A DNA stretch of 64,000 bases from Hysterangium stoloniferum. Lineage: Eukaryota > Basidiomycota > Agaricomycetes > Hysterangiales > Hysterangiaceae. The notes under the pieces are model-generated. The model saw only the letters and a program-made list of their open reading frames with translations, had not been told where the DNA came from and ran no database searches. The translations under genes were made by a program, and so were the position numbers. The stretch spans positions 124,001-188,000 of the forward strand of contig WHVD01000148.1 in the NCBI GenBank assembly GCA_015178975.1, in the 5' to 3' direction. Below, piece after piece: positions 11,501 to 22,600 of the stretch (position 1 is the first letter of the stretch; each line of letters starts with the position of its first letter).

Positions 11501-12152
11501 TCAATTAGTAACAAGGGGTGAACCCATGGGAGCAAGCCCCACATACCCCCATAACCCCCCTCTGTGTTGACAATTTTAAGTATTTATCAGGGGATGTGAT
11601 ATAACTCACAAACTTATTTACATTTTATTAATTGTAATTCTATACTTTTATTGGTGACAATGCAATTCAAATCACAATTGTTTTGGAGCTGGAATAGCTG
11701 TTACTCAAATAAATGCCAGCTCTATGATCTTCACTCAGACTACTCTGTGAGACATTGGCATCAACCACAGCCTTGTTCAGGTATTATTTCAGACACTCCA
11801 AATGTCCTTCCACACTCATTATTCATCCAGCATCCTGACATTGGTCCCTTGATTGTGGCATCTTTGTCAGTAGTCCTCAATACTGGATCACATAACTTTT
11901 GCATTACCTTCCATCTTGGTCTGCCATCATCAGGTGTTTTGTTCCAGATTAAACTTCCATCTCTTCCATCTTCCCATGTGGCTGTGTGCCCTTGCCATGT
12001 CATATTGAGGGGTTCTGTACATTCCAGCTCCTCATTTATTCTCATTTGTGCTTATACCCCACTTGCCTCCCATTGCACTCATCTGTCTGTCATTGAATCT
12101 TTCAGTATAAATCAGCATCTTGTATTCTACCATTCTCCAGTTCAAATCTTGA
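11501..12152. other. Unassigned, contains one unknown open frame
   Basis: A 94-codon open frame on the minus strand (12045-11761) contains WQGHTATWEDGRDGS and is followed by in-frame sequence on either side; I do not recognise it. Its CpG-poor composition and position beside old repeats suggest a decayed transposon rather than a host gene. Confidence 0.35.
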
Positions 12153-12297
12153 TGCTCACAGTCTTACTGTGCTCTTTTTGGTTAGACTATACTACAATGT
12201 AGTTTATTCAAAAAATGCTTGGCTATGTGTACATTACAGTAGCTTAGTAATATGAACAAAACCTTGTCCATTTTCTATAAACCATCAACATCTAATA
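12153..12297 (+). repeat. 5' LTR of Copia B
   Basis: 145-bp repeat starting TGCTCACAGTC and ending CATCTAATA, matching 15017-15162 along its length and directly followed by the primer-binding site. Confidence 0.75.
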
Positions 12298-12310
12298 GGT
12301 TATGGGCCCC
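12298..12310 (+). other. Primer-binding site, initiator tRNA-Met half type
   Basis: GGTTATGGGCCCC directly after the LTR, complementary to the anticodon side of initiator tRNA-Met. The same 13 bases occur at 57501 (plus) and 62329 (minus). Confidence 0.8.
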
Positions 12311-12594
12311 ACCCTGTTACTTTAAAAAGTTGCATTAATACTATCTCATTATCTTATGTCCAATGTCAACACCTTACTTGCGAGCATTCCAAAACTTTCA
12401 GATGATGTGAAGTTCCATTCCTAGAGACTCCACAGAGTATTTCCCAGATATCATATCAGGTTCTGAACCATCTTCCAGACTAGTATCAAGATCCAGAATC
12501 CACCAAAACCTGACCCTCATCCCTCAAGTACTCTTCAACCCAAATCCCATTCTGGTATTATTCTGCCCTTGATTAGACACCTCCTGTTATGACC

Positions 12595-13333
12595 TGGAAC
12601 CCATTGGAATCTGCCCTTTGACAGTTGACTTCTCCACAGTTGACTTCTCCACATATCCCAAGTCATTTCCCAGCCTGGACTTCCAGTTGGACTCCCAATG
12701 TTTATTCTAGAAACTTTGTGTTAGGATCCATTTCTGGATAGTATTGTTACACTCCATTCCCAGATATGTACTTCAATCTTCCATAACTTCCCGATACAAT
12801 TGGAACATTTCTAGTTTCCAGACTTCTGAACCTCATCCTTGTTCCATATTTGGTAATGTGTCCATTGACAAGTATTCATTCATTTACTTGTTGTGTTCCC
12901 ATTTTGGAATCTTCATCCTAGTCCATCTTATTGTGATCCTAGTTTGTAGTACAATAGTGATAACATCTATATAGTTTTCCATAGTCATGTACTTACTCCT
13001 CAGTTTTAATCTTGAATTAGTTTGTATCTTGACTCAGTTTCTTATCCCTTCTGCCTTTCTGTACACTCAATATCTGGAACTCTCTGGAACTCTGAGTATC
13101 CATAAACACTCCAGCATATGTCCACCCTCTGAAATATGGACACCTGAGTGAGTGCACAAGGGCACAGCACATAAGTTGAAGCCAAGTCCTTCCTGTACTC
13201 TGGTAATATTCTGATACTACCCAAACTAATCCCCAGAAACTCCCAGACTAATTCTCCAGAACTCTGTGGACATATTCCAGGAAATGTCTGGAATATCCAC
13301 CAGAAATTCTGCCCAGAGATCCAGAACTTAACA
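12595..13333 (+). repeat. LTR of family E, old CpG-poor copy (E2)
   Basis: Starts TGTTATGACC and ends CTTAACA, and follows the E LTR at 42420-43002 over its length, but with nearly every CG of that copy changed to TG or CA. The hairpin module sits at about 13138-13189. No clear TSD. Confidence 0.7.
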
Positions 13334-15016
13334 GGTGATAACTACCATGAATGGAAGTTTTTACTGTCAATGGTTCTGTGGCATGCTGGATCTTGGAGCA
13401 TTGTGAGTAGTGGAACAAAACCACCTAAGGATGAGAGTAGCAAGGAGTATGTGGAATGGGCAAAGCATTCAGAGAATGGTTACATGGCAATTGGACTCAC
13501 AATTGCACCAAGTCAACAGCCATATATTTGGGATTGCACCACCAGACCTGAGGCATGGAAGGCACTCACATGGATTTACCAGGTGAATAATCAGGCCAAC
13601 TGGATTTCATTGAAATGACAGCTGTATATGAACCAGCATGATATCAAGAAGCTGGTGATGGAATACATCCATGGGATTCTGACTCTCACTTCACAACTTT
13701 GAGCAATTGGAGTTGAGCTACATGAAGAGGATGTACCAGACATCCTAATTTATTGCTTAGCCCCAGAGTTTAGTTCAGTTATGACTGCTCTTATGCAGAA
13801 AGCAGGATCACTTACTATTGAGGATATTTCCATGGCACTGGTGGAAGAAGAAAGTCATCTGAAGGGCCAGAAGGATGCTGAGAGTCAGTTTTCCCTGAAA
13901 GCAAAAACAGACTCATGAAGTGCAAAATGGCTGATAAATTGCTATAGATGCAACAACAAAGGTCACATCACACATTTTTGTCCCATGCCAAAACCAATTG
14001 ATTCTTCATCAAGTGGATCACCCACCAAACACCCAGAGGCTCTCACTGCTGTTACAGTGTGTGAGAGGTATGGCGAAATACACTCAGGAAATATAGTCGG
14101 ATGAGCTCTTACTATATTTCCTTTATTATTTCTGTTTTCTCTCTTTTATTATATCTATAATTAGTTCGACGACCTATGTATGCGGTACATTGACTCTTGT
14201 GGGCGCACACACGCCAGACTTATGTATTCTAGCACCCGTAGTTTAGAACTCAGACACTTTTTACACCGCAACAACGACTTACCCAGACACCTGTTAGTGT
14301 CCTGTAAGTTGTGATTGGTGTATCGTCTCGACCATCACAGATGGGCTTTAGCTACTCACTCAATCAGAGTTTCGAACTGTACCAGTCAAAACTCAATCCT
14401 TATCTCAACCCATGTGGACTACATCCACGCTACTCTATTATTCGACTCTCTAGCTACTCTACTTGCACTCGAGCAGTCGTCCAGAATTGCACTTAACAGT
14501 CGATTCTACTTATTCGTTCTAGCTATCTACCTTACTTTAGATAGCTACTTCTCTCTACCATATTGAACTAAGCAGTCAATACATCCTGGTGTTGTACCTA
14601 AACGGTCGATATTCTTCGTATATAGAACAGTTAGAACTTCCACCACTCTTCACACAGTGGAGAGTGGTTTTATTTTGCACATCTGATTTTGTCAAGTGGA
14701 CTAGGAGCTGTGAGCAGGGCTCCAAGGTCTGGCATGTGAAGTCTGGGAAGTTGGAGGAATGCACTCTAGGAGCATGGGAACACTCCAAGATCCAATTCAA
14801 TGCCAAAAGTACCAGATGGATTCTGCATCTAATGGGTGCAATGGGTGTACAGTATGTTTCAATTTTCAGACAAACTTCATGTCAAGTGGGCACTTTTTTT
14901 GTGTGTTAAAAGTGTTTATTTTGTGTTTGGTGAGCATAGATTTACCATGGCACCTCAATGACATGCAAATTGGGTATGTTAGAATCTGTTATTATTGTAT
15001 TGCAAGCCATTGAGGA
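13334..15016 (+). pseudogene. Copia B gag fossil
   Basis: Contains a Copia gag start (GDNYHEWKFLLSMVLWHAGSW), a UBN2-like middle and a zinc knuckle CYRCNNKGHITHFC near 13940-13980. It is interrupted by K1 and continues as short remnants after it. Broken, several breaks. Confidence 0.7.
14060..14654 (+). repeat. Solo LTR of family K (K1), TSD CAGTG
   Basis: Starts TGTGAGAGG and ends CTCTTCACA, 595 bp, flanked by CAGTG at 14055-14059 and 14655-14659. The inverted ends (TGTGA/TCACA) and the 5-bp duplication mark it as an LTR insertion into the Copia B gag. Confidence 0.9.
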
Positions 15017-15162
15017 TGCTCATGGTCTTACTGTGCTCTCTTTGGTTAGACTATACTAAAACATAGTTTATTCAAAAAACACTTGGATATGTAGTACATT
15101 ACAGTAGCTTAGCAATATGAACAAAACCTTGTCCATTTCCTACAAACCATCAACATCTAATA
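15017..15162 (+). repeat. 3' LTR of Copia B
   Basis: 146-bp partner of 12153-12297, starting TGCTCATGGTC and ending CATCTAATA. Confidence 0.75.
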
Positions 15163-15614
15163 TAACCAAAGCAAAGTGTTATATTTTGGTCTCTACATAT
15201 TTAATTCATGTCTTTGAAATATTGGAGTATCTGGGTAGTTGTACTAAATAAATTGAAGCATGCTTCACTTGACCTAAGCCAACTGGAATTGCCAGCTGTT
15301 TACATACTAACCTCCTTGAGTCTTAGTTCTTAACAGTACAGTTATATCTGTTGTCTTGGTCTTTGCCCCTGCCATGATTTAAATCTTCATAACTCTTAGT
15401 ATCCAGAGCCTCTGGTAATTCCACTGGGATTGTATTCTTGTCTCTGCTTGTTTCCTACTCAGCTTAAAAATGCTGGAGTATCTGGAGAGTTGTCTGAGGG
15501 GCACATCACATACATTGAAGCCAAGCTGTAAGTAACTGTGTTAGGATCCCTGTTGTTTCAGGCCCCCCAACCTGTTTTAGTCTTGTAACCCTCCAGCATC
15601 CCACTATTGGTATC
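15163..15614. other. Decayed LTR-type sequence
   Basis: CpG-poor sequence with a degraded form of the LTR hairpin module (GGCACATCACATACATTGAAGC, split here only for description, near 15504) and a CTTAACA end near 15335. Probably old LTR debris of the same superfamily as E, H and J. Confidence 0.4.
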
Positions 15615-16293
15615 TGTCATGAATGTACAAGCTCAAATTCCGATAATATTCAATTTGACATTCCTTTGGCATTCCTTTGACATTCCTTTGACATTCCTTT
15701 GACATTCCTTTGACATTCCTTTGACATTCCTTTGACATTCCTTTGACATTCCTTTGACATTCCTTTGACATTCCTTTGACATTCCTTTGACATTCCTTTG
15801 ACATTCCTTTGACATTCCTTTGACATTCCTTTGACATTCCTTTGACATTCCTTTGACATTCCTTTGACATTCCTTTGACATTCCTTTGACATTCCTTTGA
15901 CATTCCTACTTGATTTCCAACTTGAATATCTTTGACAATCTCGAATATCTTCAACTTGTCTCAGTTTGATGTCATTGATGATTTCACTTTGATATCATAT
16001 GTATTATCATCATAGGTAAATGATATATAGTATAAAAGGACTGATAGGAATGAAGGAAGTCAGTCAGAAAACCTGTATTATAATTATATTATTAACTGTA
16101 TTATATAATCAGTGAACTTTTCCCAGTCCTTCTTCAACTTATTTATTTGTGAGCCTCTGTGTCCTACCTTTGCCTCACACTTTATCAACAGGATGAATTA
16201 ATACTTCGTCGAATGAGGCATCTGTTATTCAATATTGTTGAATATTCTTCAATTGTTTATTCAACTTTATTGAGTAAAATTTGATTCATGTCA
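15615..16293 (+). repeat. Solo LTR of family C (C1)
   Basis: Starts TGTCATGAAT and ends GATTCATGTCA; flanks GTATC (15610-15614) and GTACC (16294-16298) differ by one transition. 679 bp, enlarged by an internal 11-bp minisatellite. Its 3' part contains the empty site that matches the Copia+TRIM insertion in C3 (16257-16261). Confidence 0.8.
15657..15905. repeat. 11-bp minisatellite inside LTR C1
   Basis: About 22 head-to-tail copies of ATTCCTTTGAC, almost without variation. The related LTR C3 has only two or three copies (near 62840), so the array grew in this copy. Open frames through it on the minus strand are repeat artefacts. Confidence 0.95.
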
Positions 16294-17036
16294 GTACCCC
16301 TGCTCATGGTATTTGTCAGGGCAATATATATAATATATATTTTTGGCATTTATTTTTGATTTTAGTTTATTTTAACTATATCTACATGTAGCAGTGCAGG
16401 CACAGTGCGAGAACAATTATATAATTGTGCCACTGCCATCATGACACAGGTGCACTGTACAGCTGTAATGTATTAGCCTTATTTTAATATTATTTTCTGG
16501 AAAAAGGAGTCCAATGCTCTATCAAAGTGTGCAAATACTCAATTCACTACAAGGTAAAATAATTTAAGTATTTGATATTAATCAGTGGCAGCCTAAATAG
16601 ACTTAGAACCCCTGAAGTCAAGAGTTTACTTGAATATATGCACCCTACTTTGCAAAGAAGGTTTTGAGAGCTGCTTGTGCAAGCTTGTTCTTTTTCTGTG
16701 ATAACAACTACTAAAATAAGAATAACAATTTACTGATTCCGAAGCTAGATTTAACTTCAATGCTAGCTAGTTTATATATATTTTATACTATTTGTCAAAC
16801 AGTAAAAATATTTATAAATGGGTCAAAAGATTAGATATAGAATAAAACACTATTTGGCTAATATATGCTTTGTTTACACTAACCTACAGGGTCTACTGTG
16901 ATACTAACTTATCAGGATCTTAATGTAGTCTTAGGATCTTGCAAGGATATTCTCAGTATTTATTTATGTGAATATGCTTTACTGATTCACAATAAATGAG
17001 CAAGGGAACAGGGATTATTTGTAATATAATAATCAG

Positions 17037-17350
17037 TCAAATTACTCAACAAGAGGTGACTGAAGTTTTAGATTACAAATAACAAGAAATGTAACAAGGA
17101 TTATTTGCAATGTAATAATCAGTCAAATTACTCAACAAGAGGTGACTGAAGTCTTAAACTACAAATAACAAGATATGTAACAAGCAGTCAAATTACTCAA
17201 CAAGAGGTGACTGTAGTACAAAGGATTAATGCCAAATTACTCAACAAGAGGTGGCAGGGAATCCTGATTGGTAGAATTACTGTCAAATTACTCAACAAGA
17301 GGTGACAGGGAATCCTAGGTGCCAGATGCTCAACTAAGAGGTGGCAATAA
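17037..17350. repeat. Six spaced copies of an ACTCAACAAGAGGTG word in G1
   Basis: CAAATTACTCAACAAGAGGT starts near 17037, 17123, 17188, 17232 and 17283, with a shorter form near 17325; spacing is uneven (about 43-86 bp). G2 has about eight diverged copies on the other strand. Confidence 0.85.
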
Positions 17351-17430
17351 ACTGCTAGCTGCAGTGACACACTGATGTGTTGATAAATTGGTTGATAAGA
17401 TTGGTTGTATTTCATGGCTGGAGCAGAGCT

Positions 17431-17439
17431 CCTTATATA
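17431..17439 (-). promoter_or_regulatory. TATA box of element G1
   Basis: GTATATAAGG on the minus strand, followed by AGCTC; the same GTATATAAGGAGCTC is kept at 41542 in G2 although the surroundings have diverged. Transcription would run left through the spaced repeats. Confidence 0.6.
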
Positions 17440-17659
17440 CACTGAGATGTGAGACATTTAGAGACATATTGAACTTTATTTCTATCCTATTTTAGCTATT
17501 TTACTTGGAATGTTTTAGACATTTCTGCCATTCTCTACTGTAGCATATATGATGACATAATGTATGACATAATATTCCCAGATGACATAACATATGACTT
17601 AATATTCCTAAATGACATAATGTATGACATAATATTCCCGCGCTAGTGCGCGTGTGACA

Positions 17660-17890
17660 CCTGTCGCGCCTTGTGACTATCGCGCGCCTTTTGTGACTGT
17701 CGCGCGCCCTTGTGACTGTCGCGCGCCCTTGTGACTGTCGCGCGCCCTTGTGACTGTCGCGCGCCCTTGTGACTGTCGCGCGCTCTTGTGACTGTCACTC
17801 GTTGTGACGATGGTCATTCGTCGTGACGGCCGGTCACTTTGTTGTGACGTCCGGTCACTTGTTGTGACGACCGGTCACTTGTTGTGACGA
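17660..17890. repeat. GC-rich tandem arrays in element G1
   Basis: About six copies of a 19-bp unit (TGTGACTGTCGCGCGCCCT) followed by four of a 20-bp CGGTCACTTGTTGTGACGAC-like unit. They lie upstream of the TATA box on the minus strand, where promoter or enhancer repeats would be expected. In G2 the same area (41118-41250) is CpG-poor and degraded. Confidence 0.9.
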
Positions 17891-18856
17891 GTATTCCCGC
17901 GCATTATATAATAAGCGCCAGGTGGCCGGTTTGAAGATATATAGTTAAAAAAGAATAAAAAGTAGAAATTTCGTAGCTCCCTCAATTTATAAGATAAAAA
18001 TGCAAAATAAATTGCATAAATTCAATATAAATTAAGAGAATATTGTACAATTTTTATGATCGCGATATAAGTACATTTAGAAGCTTTTGTTAAGAATTTC
18101 GTTTTGGGGAAATTGTAAAAAATAGAAAAACCTTTTAAAATACATGACAACAGCCACAATGTGTGTGCACAGTGCAATGGCAATATGGCATCATCATGTT
18201 GGTGCCGATGCAAGGCTGCCGCCACCACCTACACCCCAATGGACACATAGTGCTTCACACTGTGTGCCCATGGAGGCCTCTGGTGTTAAGAACTGAAAAC
18301 TGACTGATGTCGGTTGGCCAACAGGGACCAATCAGAAGGACTTGGCTTCAGCTTATGTGCTGCGCCCTCGCAAATGTCCGTTGAGTGTCCTTAAATTTCA
18401 GGTGGGCGAAGACTAATCCTAACGAGTTCCTTTCGGCAAGATACCGATCGGGACCGAAGGTTAAGTCGAGCCGAGAGTGGACGAGCGCACGTGAAGGCGG
18501 ATGAGGGGATTCTTAGTACAAGACTGCTAGAGATGTAAGAGGGTATTCTGAGTCAATATTCTGATTGCCTAGTAACTACAACTACAGCGGGTTCATATAC
18601 AAGTATCAGGCATCTAGAAAATACTAACAGGGAGAAGGGCGGAAAATGGTATTAACAATAAGCTTGACTAGGAACAGGAAGTTTATGATTAGTTTGGAGG
18701 CCGATGATAACCGAGAGTGGAATTATGGTAAAAGGAAATAGTTCGAGAGTTACAACTATATATAGACATGTGTGAAATGTAGGATAGAGCAGATCATCAT
18801 AATAAAAGGGACGTATCAGAGTTTAACCAGATAGTTCGAGTGTATTTTGACATGGG

Positions 18857-19579
18857 TGTTATGACCGTGTCACAACCCTATCGGTCCCGAGGTTATCGCC
18901 ACTTATCAACATTTCAAGTCACCATCTCGGAAACCATCGGCCCCGAAGCTGACGTATGTTTTCGTGAAGATCAAACTCCGTTTACGCCCACGTCAAAATA
19001 ACTCGTATTGTCTGGTCAAACTTTTGATACATCCCCTTTATTATGTTGATCCGTTCAACCTTATGTTTCACATATGTCTATCTATATTTGTAGTCCTTGA
19101 ACTATTTCCTTTTATCGTAATTACACTCTCGGTTATCATCGGCCTCCGAACTAATCATAGACTTCCCGTTCCTAGTCAAACTTATTGTTAATGCCATTTT
19201 CCGCCCTTCTCCCCATTAGTATTTTCTAGACGCCTGTTACTTGTATATGAACCCGCTGTAGTTGTAGTTACTAGGCAATGAGAATATCAACTCAGAACAC
19301 CCTCATACGCCTGTAATAGTCTCATACTAAGAATCCCCCCATCCGCCTCCACGTGCACTCGCCCACTCCTGGCCCCGACCCCTTGGCCCGACGCTCGACT
19401 TGTCCTTCAGTTCCGATCGGTATCTCACCGAAAAGAGCTCTTTAGGATTAGTCTTCGCCCACCTGAAATCTAAGGACACCCTATGGATATTTGCGAGGGC
19501 GCAGCACATAAGCTGAAGCCAAGTCCTTCCGATCGGTCCCTGTCGGCCACTGACATTAGTCAGTTTTCAATTCTTAACA
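18857..19579 (+). repeat. 5' LTR of the chromovirus (family H)
   Basis: 723 bp, TGTTATGACCGTG to CTTAACA. The conserved hairpin module lies at 19472-19528, about 50 bases before the end. gag begins 38 bases after the LTR; no initiator-tRNA site like that of the Copia elements is seen. Confidence 0.95.
19472..19528 (+). other. Conserved LTR hairpin module (family H)
   Basis: Outer stem AAGGAC/GTCCTT, then inner GGC-CAGC, loop ACATAA, GCTG-GCC. The same module, in LTR sense and 40-150 bases from the LTR end, occurs in families E, J and others with paired changes; see the finding. Confidence 0.7.
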
Positions 19580-19617
19580 GTATATTCTGATTTCACACTC
19601 GCACTTTCCGTTTAATC

Positions 19618-22600
19618 ATGCCCCCGAGAAGAAATGCCAAGCCAAGTGGTGAAACAGAATCTTCTACTCTCAAGTCTCCTTTCCTGTACACAGCCCGAGC
19701 TACTCAGAGAACCCCGCTACCAGAAACCTCCGAAGAATCTCGCTTTGTGGAGATTACCGGCGATGCTGAAGAAGTAACTGAAGCAACCGATCCCGAAGCA
19801 ACTGAGGAGATTAACAATCAACCAGTTTCGGAACATGAACCCGAGGATGGCGACCAACCTCAGGCTAGTGGCTCCAAGAAGTCCGCAAAAAAGAAACCGG
19901 CTCTCGACCCTGAAGAGACATGGGAATTGTTTTCAGGTACTCTAGGATCCCTTAACGAATTCCTTAAAAGCAATATCAAGGAAAAGGAACCTGGGCAAAC
20001 CCGAGTCAACAAACCCGAGCCATTCACTGGCTCAAACCCGAAGAAATTGCCGACATTTCTTATGCAATGTCGATTCAACTTTCGGGACCGCCCAGCTGCA
20101 TTTGCAACGGATGACCGAAAGGTAAACTTCGCACTCTCATACCTTAAGGATTCCGCTGCAGCCTGGTTTGAACCCGCATTCTCTGGCCTCATCTCCGAAG
20201 ACCCCGATTGGCTTCACGATTGGGATGCCTTTGTTGAGGAACTCGAAACCAACTTCGGTCCCTACGACCAGACTGGCGATGCCGAAACTGCGCTTTCTAA
20301 TCTCAAAATGAAAGACACTCAGCGCATCACCAATTACATCGTCCAGTTCAACAACCTCACCGTGCGTTGCGACTGGGGCGATTCCGCCCTCCGTTACCAG
20401 TTTTACTCCGGCCTTCCGTCTCGCCTCAAAGACGAAGTTTCCAAAGGAGAGACCGGCAAGCCGAAGACCCTCCCTCTCATGCGTCTGAAAGCCCAAAACG
20501 CAGATGCCCGATACTGGGAATGACATTCGGAAATTAGTCGCGAAAACCCCTCGGACAAAAAATCATCGGACAATAAGAACACCAACAAGTCTGGTAATCA
20601 AAACACCAACAACAGTGGCAATTCGACCTCCGATAAGAAGTCCGAAAACAAAGGGGGTAATGACAAAAAAGGCAAGGGAAAACAGTCGAATAAGTCTCAA
20701 GACAAAGACAAACCTGACTTAACTGGCAAACTCGGCTCCGATGGCAAGCTCCTACCACAGGAAAAGCAACGCTGAATGGACAACAACCTTTGTTTGTTGT
20801 GCGCAGATCCCGGACACCGAGTCGCTGCATGCCCAAAAGCCACAAAAGCCTGATCGGCCAATACAGCCACAACCTCACCACTGGCCAAGCCGGCTGCCGA
20901 GTCGAAAAAAGATTAAGCAACTCTCTGGATTCCGTGCATTTGGAGAGTTGCGTTGAATCTCCTCACACACCGGAAAATTGTCACCTTAACGCATCCGCCT
21001 TGTATGATCCTAATTCCTTGTTCATAAACCTTACTTCAGAACCTCTCGGGAATCTCACTTTTCAAGCCCTCATAGATTCAGGTTCAACCCATTGTTTTAT
21101 AGATACAAGTTTTTCCCGAAAAAATCAGTTAAAAACCTATGCAATAGATCCGATTCCGCTCCGATTCTTTGATGGTACCTCAAACTCTGTAATCTCGCAA
21201 GCCTGCGAACTCTGACTTCGGTTCCGGTGTGGAACCTTTCAGACAGTTGCATTTCTTGTAACACAGTTGGACCTGAGTTGCTCCGTGGTTCTAGGACATA
21301 ACTGGCTCACCCGCTACAATCCGTTGATTGATTGGGTATTGGGCAGTATCCATTTCCGAACCCCGTCGGCGCCTGATACGACTGGTCCATTTCCGCCTGT
21401 TTCGGCAAATATGGCCTCTACAGCACCTCCGGCCCCAGTGGCAAATCTGAGCTCTCCACCACCCGTCTCTCTAATAAACCCCGCAGCTTTTATGAGAGCC
21501 ATCAAGTTGGACGGCTCCCGAGCATTTACAGTCAATCTTAAAGTTGACGAAGTCACCGGTCGCTTTGCATCCCTGGTGACCGAACCGATTGCAGATTTGG
21601 AAGGTGTTCCCAAAAAATACCATGAATTTGCAGATGTCTTCAGTAAACAAAAAGCAGATCGACTCGCCCCTCACAGGCCTTACCATTTGAAAATTGATAT
21701 TGAAGATGGTTCACATCCACCCCTAGGCCCAGTTTATCCTCTCTCGCAGTCCGAATTATCGGCTATCTGAGATTTCTTGGATGAACATTTGGCTATAGGT
21801 TTCATCCGACCCTCAAAGTCTCCTTATGGAGCCCCTGTCCTATTCATTCGGAAAAAAGACGGTTCCCTTCGACTTTGTGTTGACTTTCGAGGACTAAATG
21901 CAATCACTCGAAAAGACAAGTACCCATTACCACTAATCTCCGATTTACTCGATGCCCCTCGGAAGGCCTGAATCTATACAAAGATAGATCTCAAGCATGC
22001 CTATCATTTGGTTCAGATCGCCGAAGGCGACGAATGGAAAATGGCTTTTCGCACTCGCTATGGCTCCTTTGAATGGTTAGTAATGCCTTTCGGCCTCACC
22101 AACGCTCCGTCGGTCTTTCAATGTTTTATCAACAACGTTTTTTCCGACCTCCTCGATGTTTTTGTCATTGTGTACTTAGACAACATCCTCATATTCTCTG
22201 AAGACCCTGCACTTCATGACGAACACGTTTGTGAAGTTCTCCGAAGACTCCGAAAACATGGTCTTTTTGCAAATGGTAAAAAATGTTCTTTTGATGTCGA
22301 CACAGTTGAATATTTAGGTTTTATGATGGGACCTGACGGTCTCCGCATGGACAACTCTAAAATTCAAGTCATTCAAGCTTGGCTGGAACCCCGAAAGGTT
22401 AAGGATATTCAATCCTTTTTAGGCTTTGCCAATTTTTATCATCGTTTCATTCACAACTACTCAAAAATTACTGTTCCGCTCACTCGTCTTACTCGCAAAG
22501 ATGCCCCATGGATTTTCTCCAAAGAATGCCGATCGGCATTCCAGGAATTGAAAAGTGCGTTTACATCTGCCTCTATTTTGTCGCATTGGAAGCCCGACGT

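Larger units (their letters stand above)
12153..15162 (+). mobile_element. Old Ty1/Copia element (family B)
   Basis: Two similar short LTRs (12153-12297 and 15017-15162) enclose a primer-binding site and gag-like sequence. The body is itself split by an LTR of family E (12595-13333) and a solo LTR of family K (14060-14654). No pol region remains. No matching TSD was found outside the LTRs, so the two ends may not come from one insertion. Broken, with many breaks; CpG-poor and old. Confidence 0.7.
16464..18149 (-). mobile_element. LTR-like noncoding element G (G1), TSD ACAGC
   Basis: 1,686 bp, on the minus strand starting TGTCATGTATTTT and ending AATACATTACA, with ACAGC on both sides (16459-16463, 18150-18154). 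It has no coding sequence. In order on the minus strand: an AT-rich start, a GC-rich tandem array (17890-17660), a TATA box near 17437, a set of spaced repeats (17350-17037) and a long AT-rich tail. It behaves as a long solo LTR or a non-autonomous LTR element. The second copy is at 40673-43590. Confidence 0.8.

Noticed and set aside
12153-15162. A single intact Copia insertion with matching flanks
   Set aside because: LTRs and primer site are present but the outer flanks (CTTGA and TAACC-like) do not match, so the unity of the insertion was not claimed.
15604-15954. Several 80-116 codon frames of an 11-residue repeat
   Set aside because: Pure translation of the 11-bp minisatellite in LTR C1.
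17037-17350. Regularly repeated words as a CRISPR array
   Set aside because: Spacing is uneven, the sequence is eukaryotic and LTR-associated, and there are no cas genes.
19472-19528. Hammerhead or twister ribozyme in the LTR hairpin
   Set aside because: The required core words (CUGANGA with GAAA, or the twister loops) are absent on both strands.
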